The notes below the pieces were generated by a model, which worked only from the letters and a program-made list of their open reading frames with translations, did no database searches and was not told the origin of the DNA. This document shows positions 54,714-64,000 of a stretch of DNA of 64,000 nt, one piece after another. Made by a program: the position numbers and the translations under genes. Source of the DNA: Ascidiaceihabitans sp039975415 (GTDB lineage Bacteria; Pseudomonadota; Alphaproteobacteria; Rhodobacterales; Rhodobacteraceae); assembly GCF_039975415.1 (NCBI RefSeq), contig NZ_JBDWHD010000002.1, one strand, 5' to 3'. Position 1 is the stretch's first letter. Each line of letters opens with the position of its first letter.

Positions 54714-57700
54714 ATGCCAAAGAGAACCGACATCAAGTCGATCATGATCATTGGTGCAGGCCCTATTGTCATCGGACAGGCCTGCGAATTTGACTATTCC
54801 GGCGCACAAGCCTGTAAGGCACTGCGCGAAGAAGGGTACCGGATCATTCTGGTCAACTCCAATCCCGCCACCATCATGACGGACCCGGAACTGGCGGACG
54901 CCACCTACATCGAACCGATCACACCTGAAGTGGTCGCAAAAATCATCGAAAAAGAACGCCCCGACGCACTGCTGCCCACCATGGGCGGACAGACCGGTTT
55001 GAACACGTCCCTCGCCCTTGAAGAAATGGGTGTACTGGACAAATACAACGTCGAAATGATTGGCGCAAAACGCGAAGCCATTGAAATGGCAGAAGATCGC
55101 AAGCTGTTCCGCGAAGCCATGGACCGCCTTGGCATCGAAAACCCGCGTGCGGCCATTGTCACGGCCCCTAAAGATGCGGACGGCAAAAAGGACCTTGTCG
55201 CCGGTGTTCAGCTTGCCGTTGACGTTCTGGAAGACGTAGGCCTGCCCGCCATCATCCGCCCCGCCTTTACCATGGGGGGCACCGGCGGGGGCATCGCCTA
55301 CAACCGCGACGATTATGAACACTTCTGCCGGTCCGGAATGGATGCGTCCCCTGTGGGTCAGATCCTTGTCGACGAATCCCTGATCGGCTGGAAAGAGTTC
55401 GAAATGGAAGTCGTGCGCGACACCGCCGACAACGCCATCATCGTCTGTTCCATCGAAAACGTAGACCCCATGGGCGTGCACACAGGTGATTCTATCACTG
55501 TCGCCCCTGCGCTGACGTTGACCGACAAAGAATACCAAATCATGCGCAACCACTCGATCGCTGTTTTGCGCGAAATCGGCGTGGAAACCGGCGGATCGAA
55601 TGTACAGTGGTCCGTGAACCCCGCCGACGGGCGTATGGTTGTGATCGAAATGAACCCCCGCGTGTCGCGCTCCTCTGCGCTGGCGTCCAAGGCAACCGGT
55701 TTCCCGATCGCAAAAATCGCCGCGAAGCTGGCTGTCGGCTATACGCTGGACGAGTTGGACAACGACATCACGGGCGTCACACCCGCGTCGTTCGAGCCGA
55801 CGATTGATTATGTTGTCACTAAAATCCCGAAGTTCGCATTTGAGAAATTCCCGGGCTCCGAACCCTATCTGACAACGGCCATGAAATCTGTGGGCGAAGC
55901 GATGGCCATCGGCCGTACCATCCACGAATCCTTGCAAAAGGCCTTGGCCTCCATGGAATCAGGCCTGACGGGTTTTGACGACATCGAAATCGCTGGTGCA
56001 CCGGACAAAGCGGCAGTAACCAACGCCATCGCTCAGGTCACTCCGGACCGGATGCGCACCATCGCGCAAGCCATGCGCCACGGCCTGAGCAACGATGAGA
56101 TCTATGCCGTCACCAAGTTTGATCCGTGGTTTTTGGACCGCATCCGCGAAATTGTCGAAACAGAAGCCGACGTGATCAAAAACGGACTGCCCGTCACCGA
56201 AGAAGGCCTTCGTGCGCTCAAAATGATGGGCTTCACCGACGCGCGCCTTGGGCATCTGACTGGACGCGACGAATCAAACGTCCGCAAAGCCCGCCAAAAC
56301 CTTGGCGTTGTGGCCTGTTTCAAACGCATCGACACCTGCGCGGCAGAGTTTGAAGCCCAGACACCCTATATGTATTCCACCTACGAAACCCCGATGATGG
56401 GCGAAGTGGAATGCGAAGCGCGACCATCCGACCGCAAGAAAGTTGTGATTTTGGGCGGTGGTCCGAACCGCATCGGTCAAGGGATCGAATTTGACTATTG
56501 CTGCTGCCACGCCTGCTTTGCGCTGACAGATGCCGGTTATGAAACGATCATGGTCAACTGCAACCCCGAAACAGTTTCGACCGACTACGACACATCCGAC
56601 AGGCTCTATTTTGAACCGCTGACTTTTGAACACGTCATGGAAATCCTGCGCGTCGAACAAGACAACGGCACATTGCACGGGGTCATCGTCCAGTTTGGCG
56701 GCCAAACGCCGCTAAAAATCGCTCAGGCGCTGAACGATGAAGGCATCCCAATCCTTGGCACCACACCGGACGCGATTGATCTGGCCGAAGATCGCGAACG
56801 TTTTCAGGAATTGGTGCAAAACCTCGGGCTGAAACAACCTCACAACGGCCTTGCACATTCAGACGCCGAAGCGCTGGAAATCGCTGGCGATATCGGGTTT
56901 CCGCTGGTGATCCGTCCCTCGTATGTTTTGGGGGGCCGCGCCATGGAAATCGTGCGCGATCAAGCCCAGCTGGAACGCTATATCTCAGAGGCAGTTGTGG
57001 TGTCCGGTGACAGCCCTGTTTTATTGGACAGCTATCTGGCAGGTGCTGTCGAGTTGGACGTGGATGCGATCTGCGATGGCACAGATGTGCATGTTGCGGG
57101 CATCATGCAGCACATCGAAGAGGCTGGCGTGCACTCGGGCGACAGTGCCTGTTCCCTGCCACCCTATTCCCTGTCCCGCGAAATCATCGCAGAAATCGAG
57201 AAACAAACCCACGCGCTGGCGCATGGTCTGAAGGTTGTCGGATTGATGAACATCCAGTTCGCGATCAAAGCCAATTCTTCTGGAACGGATGAGATATTCC
57301 TGATCGAGGTCAACCCACGCGCGTCGCGCACCGTGCCCTTTGTGGCCAAAGCGACGGATTCAGCGATTGCCTCTATCGCCGCGCGGGTCATGGCAGGTGA
57401 ACCCCTGTCGAACTTCCCGATGCGTGCCCCCTACGATGCGGACGCAGGCTACGACGATGTTCTGCCTTTGGGCGATCCGATGACATTGGCTGATCCGAAC
57501 ATGCCGTGGTTCTCGGTAAAAGAGGCTGTGCTGCCATTCGCCCGTTTCCCGGGCGTGGACACCATCCTTGGGCCGGAAATGCGGTCAACCGGTGAAGTCA
57601 TGGGATGGGACCGCACCTTCCCACGCGCCTTTTTGAAAGCCCAAATGGGAGCAGGCATGGTTTTGCCACGTTCAGGCTGCGTGTTCATTTCGATCAAAGA

Positions 57701-58061
57701 CGCCGACAAAACTGCCGATATGCTGGATGGCGCCCGTGTGTTGACCGATCTTGGGTTCACCTTCGTGGGCACGCGCGGCACATCAGCATGGTTGGTTGAA
57801 AACGGCGTTGCCTGCGATGTGGTGAACAAAGTCTATGAAGGGCGCCCCGACATCACGGACATGATGAAAGACGGCGGTGTGCAACTGGTTATGAACACCA
57901 CGGAAGGCGCACAGGCGGTTGAGGATTCCAGATCAATCCGCTCCATCGCGCTGTACGACAAGATCCCATATTATACGACGGCTGCAGCCAGCTACGCTGC
58001 AGCACTTGCAATCAAAGAACAGGCCGAAGGCGACGTAGTGGTCAAGTCACTGCAGGGTTAG
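54714..58061 (+). CDS. carB: Carbamoyl-phosphate synthase large subunit
   Basis: It makes carbamoyl phosphate for arginine and pyrimidine synthesis, using ammonia from CarA. Two homologous ATP-grasp halves are visible: IMIIGAGPIVIGQACEFDYSG opens the first and VVILGGGPNRIGQGIEFDYC opens the second. An MGS-type allosteric C-terminus follows (SGCVFISIKDADKTADML). The ATG at 54714 gives a product of about 1,115 aa; a possible upstream start at 54660 lies in the leader stem. carA is not in the window. Confidence 0.97.
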   Translation: MPKRTDIKSIMIIGAGPIVIGQACEFDYSGAQACKALREEGYRIILVNSNPATIMTDPELADATYIEPITPEVVAKIIEKERPDALLPTMGGQTGLNTSLALEEMGVLDKYNVEMIGAKREAIEMAEDRKLFREAMDRLGIENPRAAIVTAPKDADGKKDLVAGVQLAVDVLEDVGLPAIIRPAFTMGGTGGGIAYNRDDYEHFCRSGMDASPVGQILVDESLIGWKEFEMEVVRDTADNAIIVCSIENVDPMGVHTGDSITVAPALTLTDKEYQIMRNHSIAVLREIGVETGGSNVQWSVNPADGRMVVIEMNPRVSRSSALASKATGFPIAKIAAKLAVGYTLDELDNDITGVTPASFEPTIDYVVTKIPKFAFEKFPGSEPYLTTAMKSVGEAMAIGRTIHESLQKALASMESGLTGFDDIEIAGAPDKAAVTNAIAQVTPDRMRTIAQAMRHGLSNDEIYAVTKFDPWFLDRIREIVETEADVIKNGLPVTEEGLRALKMMGFTDARLGHLTGRDESNVRKARQNLGVVACFKRIDTCAAEFEAQTPYMYSTYETPMMGEVECEARPSDRKKVVILGGGPNRIGQGIEFDYCCCHACFALTDAGYETIMVNCNPETVSTDYDTSDRLYFEPLTFEHVMEILRVEQDNGTLHGVIVQFGGQTPLKIAQALNDEGIPILGTTPDAIDLAEDRERFQELVQNLGLKQPHNGLAHSDAEALEIAGDIGFPLVIRPSYVLGGRAMEIVRDQAQLERYISEAVVVSGDSPVLLDSYLAGAVELDVDAICDGTDVHVAGIMQHIEEAGVHSGDSACSLPPYSLSREIIAEIEKQTHALAHGLKVVGLMNIQFAIKANSSGTDEIFLIEVNPRASRTVPFVAKATDSAIASIAARVMAGEPLSNFPMRAPYDADAGYDDVLPLGDPMTLADPNMPWFSVKEAVLPFARFPGVDTILGPEMRSTGEVMGWDRTFPRAFLKAQMGAGMVLPRSGCVFISIKDADKTADMLDGARVLTDLGFTFVGTRGTSAWLVENGVACDVVNKVYEGRPDITDMMKDGGVQLVMNTTEGAQAVEDSRSIRSIALYDKIPYYTTAAASYAAALAIKEQAEGDVVVKSLQG

Positions 58062-58207
58062 AAACTGCTTTGCAGGGCATTTTCGACCCGAACGCAATCA
58101 ATTGTTCAACTCCAAGGTGTTCTGGTGACAGGTCCGTTTTAGGTTGTTAGGGTCTTCCAGACGCAGCTGCCCCACAGTGCGGGCGGCTGCCAATTGGGAG
58201 GACGACA

Positions 58208-59194
58208 ATGAAGACATTTAAACTGGGCCGCCGCGCCTTGATTGCGACAGCCATTGCAACATTGGGCTTTGCAGCACCCGCCTTGTCGGATGGACACAAA
58301 GTTCTGGACAGCATTCACTTTTTGATTCCCGGCGGCGCGGGAGGCGGATGGGATGGCACAGCGCGCGGCACAGGCGAAGCTTTGACCGCCGCAGGCCTTG
58401 TGGACAATGCATCTTACGAAAATATGTCAGGTGGCGGCGGCGGGAAAGCCATCGGTTACCTGATCGAAAACGCCGACAGCAACCACGGCACTTTGATGGT
58501 CAACTCAACCCCAATCGTGATCCGGTCTTTGACAGGTGTTTTCCCACACAACTTCCGGGATTTGACTTTGGTTTCGGGCACAATCGGAGACTACGCTGCG
58601 ATGGTGGTGGGCAAAGACAGCCCGATCAATTCGATGGCTGACTTGATGGCGGCCTATGACGCAGACGCATCGGGAACGGCCATCGGCGGTGGATCTGTTC
58701 CGGGCGGCATGGATCATCTGGTCGCGGCCATGGTTATGGAAGCTGCCGGTAAAGACGCATTGGGCGTGAAGTACATTCCTTACGATGCGGGTGGCAAAGC
58801 TATGGCAGCCTTACTGTCAGGCGAAATCGCAGCACTCTCGACAGGGTTCTCAGAGGCAGTTGATCTGGCCAATGCCGGTGAGGTCAAAATCATTGGTGTC
58901 ACTTCAGACGCACGCGTAGACGCAGCCCCCGACGCCATGACCATGAAAGAACAGGGCATTGAGACAACCTTCGTCAACTGGCGCGGGTTCTTCGGAGCAC
59001 CGGGCCTTCCAGCGGACAAACTGGCAATGTATCAGGACGCGATCGAAAAGATGTATGATACACCCGAATGGGAAGAAGTGCGTGCACGAAATGGATGGGT
59101 GAACATCCACAACTCGGGTGACGACTTTAAAGCGTTTCTCGAGGCACAAGAGAAGACCATCGGGGACCTCATGAAGAAACTAGGGTTCTTGTAA
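58208..59194 (+). CDS. tctC: Tripartite tricarboxylate transporter substrate-binding protein TctC (328 aa)
   Basis: The periplasmic receptor of a TctCBA uptake system. An N-terminal signal peptide (MKTFKLGRRALIATAIATLG) precedes the Bug-family fold (FLIPGGAGGGWDGTARGTGE). GGGAGG lies before the ATG. Its partners TctB and TctA follow, separated by a 270-bp gap with a terminator-like hairpin and an inverted repeat pair, consistent with more receptor than membrane subunits. Confidence 0.9.
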   Translation: MKTFKLGRRALIATAIATLGFAAPALSDGHKVLDSIHFLIPGGAGGGWDGTARGTGEALTAAGLVDNASYENMSGGGGGKAIGYLIENADSNHGTLMVNSTPIVIRSLTGVFPHNFRDLTLVSGTIGDYAAMVVGKDSPINSMADLMAAYDADASGTAIGGGSVPGGMDHLVAAMVMEAAGKDALGVKYIPYDAGGKAMAALLSGEIAALSTGFSEAVDLANAGEVKIIGVTSDARVDAAPDAMTMKEQGIETTFVNWRGFFGAPGLPADKLAMYQDAIEKMYDTPEWEEVRARNGWVNIHNSGDDFKAFLEAQEKTIGDLMKKLGFL

Positions 59195-59203
59195 ACCGCC
59201 TTT

Positions 59204-59254
59204 GGGGCTTTGCCCCCGCCCTAACGGGCCCCCCCAAAGTACTTGGACGCGAAA
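59204..59254 (-). repeat. GC-rich hairpin repeat, copy D
   Basis: On the minus strand: TTTCGCGTCCAAGTACTTTG then GGGGGG...GGGGGCAAAGCCCC. It matches copy B in inverted orientation about 137 bp away. Confidence 0.6.
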
Positions 59255-59259
59255 GGAAA

Positions 59260-59294
59260 AGAGGAGACGGCAAACGCGGCCTCCTCTCTCTTTT
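59260..59294 (+). terminator. Terminator-like hairpin after tctC
   Basis: AGAGGAG (59260-59266) pairs with CTCCTCT (59281-59287), followed by CTCTTTT. It probably attenuates transcription into tctB. Confidence 0.5.
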
Positions 59295-59390
59295 GAAGGT
59301 GATCAAGACCTTCCTTCCGCACGGTCATCGGCTCTTCAGCCTGTACCGTGGTCGGACGATAGGATGCATTCTGTTAAAAATTGCTTTCCT

Positions 59391-59438
59391 TTCGCACAAA
59401 ATACTTCGGGGGCGTCCGAAGGACGGGGGCAGCGCCCC
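59391..59438 (+). repeat. GC-rich hairpin repeat, copy B
   Basis: TTCGCACAAAATACTTCG then GGGGGCG...CGGGGGCAGCGCCCC. Closest relative of copies A (36671) and D (59204). Confidence 0.6.
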
Positions 59439-59466
59439 ATTTTTAATATAACAAGGAAAACCAAAA

Positions 59467-59949
59467 ATGGCTTTGGATCGCTGGATAGGTTTGATCTTAC
59501 TTGGAATTTGTCTGGCCTATGGATACGCGGCATGGTTCACGATGGACGGCAATCTTGCGCCTTTCATGCAGCGAAATCCTATCTGGCCAAGTACGTTCCC
59601 AAAAGTTCTGTCGATTTTGGGGGTTATAGCTGCGTTGACCATATTGTTGGGTGTGGAAAAGTCGCCCCCCAAGGAAGCTGAAATCGATTATCGGCGGCTG
59701 GGAGATTATCACTTGGGCCAAGCCCTTTTGCTCCTTTGTCTTATGATCGCCTATGCCCTGTGTCTTCGTCCCATTGGTTTTCTGACATCGACGACGCTTT
59801 TTCTGATGCTGGGGGCGTTTATCCTCGGCGAACGCAAATGGCACATTATGGTACCTGTTGCTGTTGGCGCCAGCTTGGTGGTTTGGTATTTGGTTCAGGA
59901 AATTCTTGGCATCTACATGCGGCCATTGCCTGGCTTTATAGGAGGTTGA
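59467..59949 (+). CDS. tctB: Tripartite tricarboxylate transporter small membrane subunit TctB (160 aa)
   Basis: Four hydrophobic segments with the TctB-family layout (RWIGLILLGICLAYGYAAWF at the start). It is followed by tctA after a 1-bp gap. It starts 28 bp after repeat B. Confidence 0.85.
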   Translation: MALDRWIGLILLGICLAYGYAAWFTMDGNLAPFMQRNPIWPSTFPKVLSILGVIAALTILLGVEKSPPKEAEIDYRRLGDYHLGQALLLLCLMIAYALCLRPIGFLTSTTLFLMLGAFILGERKWHIMVPVAVGASLVVWYLVQEILGIYMRPLPGFIGG

Positions 59950-59950
59950 C

Positions 59951-61462
59951 GTGCTTGAGGGTTTATTGATCGGGCTGCAAACGGCCTTTTCCTTCCAAAA
60001 TTTATTGATGGTGATCGGAGGCTGCCTAATTGGCACCTTTATCGGCATGCTACCTGGCCTTGGCCCTATGTCGATCATCGCGATTATGATCCCCGTTGCC
60101 ATTTCCATTGGTGACCCTTCTGCTGCCCTTATCCTGCTGGCCGGCGTCTACTATGGGGCTATTTTCGGCGGGTCGACATCATCCATCTTGTTGAATGCGC
60201 CGGGAGTAGCGGGGACTGTCGCCTCAAGCTTTGACGGCTACCCGATGGCCCAACAAGGCAAAGCGGGCAAAGCGCTTACAATTGCAGCCATAGCAAGCTT
60301 TGCGGGCGGTACCATCGGGGCAATCTTGTTGATGGTTTTTGCGCCTGCGCTGTCTTCCGTTGCACTGCTGTTTCATTCCGCTGAATACTTTGCGCTTATG
60401 GTTGTTGGATTGTCCGCCATCGCAACATTTGCAGGCACAGGCCAAGTGGCGAAAGCGATGCTTATGACCATATTGGGACTGATCATGGCCACCGTTGGCG
60501 AAGGGGCGCTGTTCAATCTGCCGCGGTTCACCATGGGGATCATGGACCTGCAATCCGGATTTGGGTTCATAACCTTGGCCATGGCAATGTTCGCCCTGCC
60601 CGAAGCGATTTTTCTGGTCCTTAAACCCAAGAACCTCAAAGGTGGCGAGGGTGAGATCAAGGATCTGCGCATCACCCGGGCAGAGGCCAAAGCCATCGCG
60701 CCCGTTATTGGCAGACAGTCACTGCAAGGGTTCTTCATTGGCGTTTTGCCCGGTGCTGGCGCCACCATCGCCAGCTTTTTGGGGTATGCGGTAGAACGCA
60801 ACATTGCACCAAAGGCGGAACAAGACCAATTTGGCAAAGGATCCATCAAAGGGTTGGCCGCCCCCGAAACTGCCAATAATGCCGCCTGCACAGGGTCATT
60901 TGTCCCCTTGCTGACGCTTGGTATTCCGGGGTCGGGTACAACGGCCATTTTGCTGGGTGCGCTTATCGCCTTGAATGTCTCCCCCGGTCCAAGATTGATG
61001 ATTGATGAACCCCAAATTTTCTGGGCTGTGATCATGTCGATGTTCATTGGCAATCTTGTGTTGCTCATTTTGAACCTGCCGTTGATCCCCTACATCGCCA
61101 AAGTCTTGTCTGTACCGCGCAATTATCTCATTCCGTTCATCTTATTCTTCACACTCATGGGCGCCTATATTGGACAAAACAACGCGACCGAGCTTTTGTT
61201 GCTGGTCGGGTTTGGCGTATGTGCCACGGCACTCAAGTTTGCGGATTACCCGCTTGCCCCATTGTTGATCGGCTTCATTTTGGGTGGGTTGATGGAAGAC
61301 AACTTTGCCCGCTCCATGCAGCTTTACGATGGCATCGCTTTCATTTGGGAACGGCCAATGACATTGGGGCTGTTGCTGATTGCAGGCGGGCTTGTTTTGT
61401 TGCCAAGCATACGCGGCAGAATTGCCAAACGCCGCGCCGCCGGTGTTGCCGACGGAGATTAA
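59951..61462 (+). CDS. tctA: Tripartite tricarboxylate transporter large membrane subunit TctA (503 aa)
   Basis: A polytopic inner-membrane permease with the two TctA signatures, GTFIGMLPGLGPMSIIAI near the N-terminus and GFFIGVLPGAGATIASFLGY in the middle. About 10-12 hydrophobic segments. It starts with GTG directly after the tctB stop. Together with TctC and TctB it takes up a carboxylate, probably citrate-like, with cation symport; exact substrate unknown. Confidence 0.92.
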   Translation: MLEGLLIGLQTAFSFQNLLMVIGGCLIGTFIGMLPGLGPMSIIAIMIPVAISIGDPSAALILLAGVYYGAIFGGSTSSILLNAPGVAGTVASSFDGYPMAQQGKAGKALTIAAIASFAGGTIGAILLMVFAPALSSVALLFHSAEYFALMVVGLSAIATFAGTGQVAKAMLMTILGLIMATVGEGALFNLPRFTMGIMDLQSGFGFITLAMAMFALPEAIFLVLKPKNLKGGEGEIKDLRITRAEAKAIAPVIGRQSLQGFFIGVLPGAGATIASFLGYAVERNIAPKAEQDQFGKGSIKGLAAPETANNAACTGSFVPLLTLGIPGSGTTAILLGALIALNVSPGPRLMIDEPQIFWAVIMSMFIGNLVLLILNLPLIPYIAKVLSVPRNYLIPFILFFTLMGAYIGQNNATELLLLVGFGVCATALKFADYPLAPLLIGFILGGLMEDNFARSMQLYDGIAFIWERPMTLGLLLIAGGLVLLPSIRGRIAKRRAAGVADGD

Positions 61463-61623
61463 GAACAACACCAAGATGCGGGGGCGCCATGGGAACCAAC
61501 CGATTGCACCTGAACCGCATTTTGCGGAGGCCACACAAACACACCGGCGCAAAGCCTCCCGTTGATCGCTTGACCTTTAGCGGCAAAATCGGCCAAATCA
61601 GTCAACTGTGAAAGGCTTAAAAC

Positions 61624-62748
61624 ATGCATACACCGGTCATAACTGGCACAGGCGTCTTCACGCCGGACAATACCATATCCAACGCCGAGCTGGTGACGGC
61701 TTTCAATGCCTATGCTGATAAATTCAATGCCGAACATGCGGCCGCGATTGAAGCAGGCGACATGGACGCAAAGCCGCATTCCTCTGAAGACTTCATTTTC
61801 AAAGCATCCGGCATCGAAAGTCGTTATGTGATTAACAAATCAGGTATCTTAGACCCGGATGTGATGCATCCCTTGTTGCGTCAACGTGGCGATGATGAAC
61901 CGTCCTTGATGGCTGAAATGGGCTTGGACGCCGCTTTGAAAGCCCTGAAAGCGGCAGGAAAATCGGCTGACGATGTGGGCGCTGTGATTTGCGCCGCTTC
62001 AAATATGGAACGCGCGTACCCTGCCGTTGCGATCGAAATACAGCAGTTGCTTGGGGTGCAAGGGTTTGCCTTTGATATGAACGTCGCGTGTTCATCTGCA
62101 ACCTTTGGCATTCAAGCCGCCGCTGACATGGTCAAATCGGGCAGCATAAAAAGCGCCTTGGTTGTGAACCCTGAAATTTGCTCTGCACATTTGGAATGGC
62201 GCGACCGCGATTGTCATTTCATTTTTGGCGACGTGGCCACCGCAACGTTCATCGAGCGTGAAGGAGACGCCACAGGGTCCCATTTCAAGATCAAGTCGAC
62301 CCGTTGCGCCACGGATTTTTCCAACAATATCCGCAACAACAACGGCTTTTTGCGGCGCTCCCGTCCCGATGGCGTGGCTGACCGCCGCGACATGCAGTTT
62401 ATGCAAAACGGGCGCAAAGTGTTCAAGGAGGTGCTGCCATTGGTCAGTGCGCATATCGCAGAACACATGGGTGACGAAAACGTGCAGGCCACTGACCTGA
62501 AACGCCTTTGGTTGCATCAAGCCAACAAATCGATGAATGATTTCATCGGCAAGAAGGTCCTGGGACGCAATCCTGAGCCGGGCGAACAGCCCAACATTTT
62601 GCAAGACTACGCCAACACGTCTTCAGCCGGATCGATTATCGCGTTTTCCAAATACTCGGACGATTTTGAAAATGGCGATATCGGTCTGATCTGTTCGTTT
62701 GGAGCGGGATATTCCGTGGGCTCTGTGATTGTGGAACGCTGCGATTAG
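61624..62748 (+). CDS. Beta-ketoacyl-ACP synthase III family protein (374 aa)
   Basis: A thiolase-fold condensing enzyme. Catalytic triad: C156 in NVACSSATF, His in WLHQANKSMND and Asn in YANTSSAGS. It is longer than E. coli FabH (317 aa), with an insertion near residues 30-60, as in a Rhodobacteraceae subgroup. It probably starts fatty acid or a related acyl chain. Its stop overlaps that of the convergent arsH. Confidence 0.87.
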   Translation: MHTPVITGTGVFTPDNTISNAELVTAFNAYADKFNAEHAAAIEAGDMDAKPHSSEDFIFKASGIESRYVINKSGILDPDVMHPLLRQRGDDEPSLMAEMGLDAALKALKAAGKSADDVGAVICAASNMERAYPAVAIEIQQLLGVQGFAFDMNVACSSATFGIQAAADMVKSGSIKSALVVNPEICSAHLEWRDRDCHFIFGDVATATFIEREGDATGSHFKIKSTRCATDFSNNIRNNNGFLRRSRPDGVADRRDMQFMQNGRKVFKEVLPLVSAHIAEHMGDENVQATDLKRLWLHQANKSMNDFIGKKVLGRNPEPGEQPNILQDYANTSSAGSIIAFSKYSDDFENGDIGLICSFGAGYSVGSVIVERCD

Positions 62749-63464
62749 ATGTCTTTCACAGACACTCGCTTGTGCACCTCTTCCACAGTTTCCACCCGTT
62801 CCGAATAGCGGTCGACCAGATAATCTGAGCGGCCCCTTACCATCCATGTGAACTTTACCAGTTCTTCCATCACATCAACGATGCGGCGGTAAAACGGGCC
62901 TTCGGGCAGCCGCCCCTCTTTGAATTCCAGCCATGCTTTCGGGATGCTGGATTGATTGGGGATTGTGACCATACGCATCCAACGGCCCAGAATACGCATC
63001 TGATTGACGGCGTTAAAGGACTGGGACCCGCCTGATACTTGCATGATGGCCAGTGTTTTGCCCTGCGTGGGGCGTATGCCGCCTTGCAATGACAACGGCA
63101 GCCAATCGATCTGTGTTTTCATAAGCCCCGTCATTGCGCCGTGCCGCTCGGGGCTGGACCACACCATGCCCTCGGACCACACAACAAGATCACGCAATTC
63201 CTGTACTTTGGGATGATCCGGGTCTGCATCATCGACCAAGGGAAGCCCCGTGGGGGCAAACATCTTAGTATCACATCCCAAAAGGCGCAGCACACGCGCG
63301 GATTCCTCCGCGGCAAAACGTGAATAGCTGGCATCCCGCAATGATCCATACAGCAACAATATGCGCGGCTTGTGTCCGGGATCATCAGGCGCCTTCAGCA
63401 TATCGATGTCGATGGATGGCAAAGCCTCTGCGATCAAAGCCTCCAGATCGTCAGCCACTTTCAT
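62745..63464 (-). CDS. arsH: ArsH, NADPH-dependent FMN reductase (arsenic resistance)
   Basis: A flavodoxin-fold oxidoreductase. The FMN phosphate loop is LLLYGSLRDASYSRFAAEE and further signatures are VWSSPERHGAMTGLMKTQIDW and VSGGSQSFNAVNQMRILGRW. ArsH oxidises trivalent methyl-arsenicals. No other ars gene is in the window. Its first codons overlap the end of the upstream regulator-like gene by 14 bp. Confidence 0.93.
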   Translation of the reverse strand: MKVADDLEALIAEALPSIDIDMLKAPDDPGHKPRILLLYGSLRDASYSRFAAEESARVLRLLGCDTKMFAPTGLPLVDDADPDHPKVQELRDLVVWSEGMVWSSPERHGAMTGLMKTQIDWLPLSLQGGIRPTQGKTLAIMQVSGGSQSFNAVNQMRILGRWMRMVTIPNQSSIPKAWLEFKEGRLPEGPFYRRIVDVMEELVKFTWMVRGRSDYLVDRYSERVETVEEVHKRVSVKDI

Positions 63465-63909
63465 CTTCCAGATGAAGCTTCATGTCGATCAGAACCTGTT
63501 GCAACTGCGTGGTTTCTTTCAGCAATCGCTTGGCTTCATTCACTGTGATGATGCCGTCTTCGATGGATTGCTGGTACTCGGACATAAGCATCGCAAAACG
63601 TTGGCTTAGCGCGATGACGTCAGAATTGACGCTGCCTTTGACCTTATGATTGGGCCGGCGTTCATCGAAGGCAATCGTGCCGCCCTGAAGTTCCGCCAAA
63701 GCACCAGTCACATGCGGATACTTGGACGCCCGTTCCAGATGCACCACGGCGTCAATCGGCATGAACCGATCGGCATGTTCGGCATGGTCGGAATAGTACC
63801 GCCCAAGCGTCGCCTTCGACTTTCCCGTTAGTTCACATGCAGGTTCAATCCCTACATCCTTCACCAAAGCCTCGGTGTGTTTCTTCAAATAGCTGCCAAA
63901 TGCTTCCAT
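63451..63909 (-). CDS. Putative small DNA-binding regulator (152 aa), hypothetical
   Basis: The segment VKDVGIEPACELTGKSKATLGRYYSDHAE looks like a helix-turn-helix, reminiscent of phage CII-type regulators. The C-terminal ~60 residues are helical and charged. The ATG at 63909 was chosen over one at 63957. It is co-directional with and overlaps arsH. The final 90 bp of the window show nothing I can call. Confidence 0.5.
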   Translation of the reverse strand: MEAFGSYLKKHTEALVKDVGIEPACELTGKSKATLGRYYSDHAEHADRFMPIDAVVHLERASKYPHVTGALAELQGGTIAFDERRPNHKVKGSVNSDVIALSQRFAMLMSEYQQSIEDGIITVNEAKRLLKETTQLQQVLIDMKLHLEDESG

Positions 63910-64000
63910 AGATCGGTCCCCACGTCTGCCGCCAAACCCTGACAGGGGAATGCGCATTGTCTATTCCCATTACTAAGAACGGATTGAAATGTCATTGCTT

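Noticed and set aside
54615..55937. 440-codon open frame antisense to carB
   Set aside because: Codon-bias shadow of carB; no family and no ribosome-binding site.
1..64000. CRISPR array or CRISPR-guided transposition
   Set aside because: No regularly spaced direct repeats and no cas genes were seen in the Tn7-like element; its single TniQ is TnsD-like.

Overview
The window comes from an alphaproteobacterium, most probably a marine Rhodobacteraceae (Roseobacter-group) bacterium. The evidence is the gene content: a DmdB-like acyl-CoA ligase, DUF1489, a Hint-domain protein, a VOC-cupin fusion, a B12-dependent ribonucleotide reductase, NADP-malic enzyme with a PTA tail, and a tripartite tricarboxylate transporter. 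GC-rich intergenic hairpin repeats of a type common in this family also occur several times. These are family-level judgements made by eye, not by database search.

Region 1 (1-1156) is the left flank: the 5' end of an IS3-family element running off the window edge, then a small metallophosphoesterase.

Region 2 (1162-22988) is the main discovery: what looks like a complete 21.8-kb Tn7-like transposon. It has tnsA, tnsB, tnsC and tniQ/tnsD genes in one overlapping operon (13490-19207). Imperfect 27-bp terminal inverted repeats (21/27 identical) sit at 1162 and 22988, tandem TnsB-site-like repeats lie just inside both ends, and a 5-bp direct duplication (ATCGG) lies exactly outside both tips. 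The nrdJ-side tip is 17 bp beyond the nrdJ stop codon. This mirrors how Tn7 sits just downstream of glmS and suggests that the nrdJ 3' end is the attachment site. Cargo lies on both sides of the tns operon. On the left are an ABC-three-component (ABC-3C) defence module (SMEK effector, small middle component, DUF2326 ATPase), a HEPN-like protein, a large STAND-type NTPase with a nuclease-like N-terminus split by an apparent frameshift, a cytoplasmic molybdopterin oxidoreductase, RNA 2'-phosphotransferase KptA and a Ner-like regulator. On the right is an SF1 helicase fused to a phospholipase-D-type nuclease. The element therefore reads as a mobile defence island with some non-defence cargo.

Region 3 (23006-64000) is core chromosome: nrdJ with a candidate NrdR box; DUF1489; a DsbA-family isomerase; a Hint protein; an MHYT-GGDEF-EAL c-di-GMP protein; a sulfotransferase; an EamA exporter; an acyl-CoA ligase; a SPOR-domain protein; a pyrimidine nucleoside salvage operon (cdd-deoA-deoB-upp); a VOC-cupin protein; maeB; prpE; an Hsp70-like protein; an EEP-family nuclease or phosphatase; nadK with an F420-hydrogenase-beta-like protein; glyA; a tetR-pspA-yiaAB envelope-stress cluster with four identical-type palindromic operators; an alpha/beta hydrolase; carB with a structured leader; tctCBA; a ketoacyl synthase III; arsH; and a small putative regulator.

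No tRNA, rRNA or CRISPR array was recognised.
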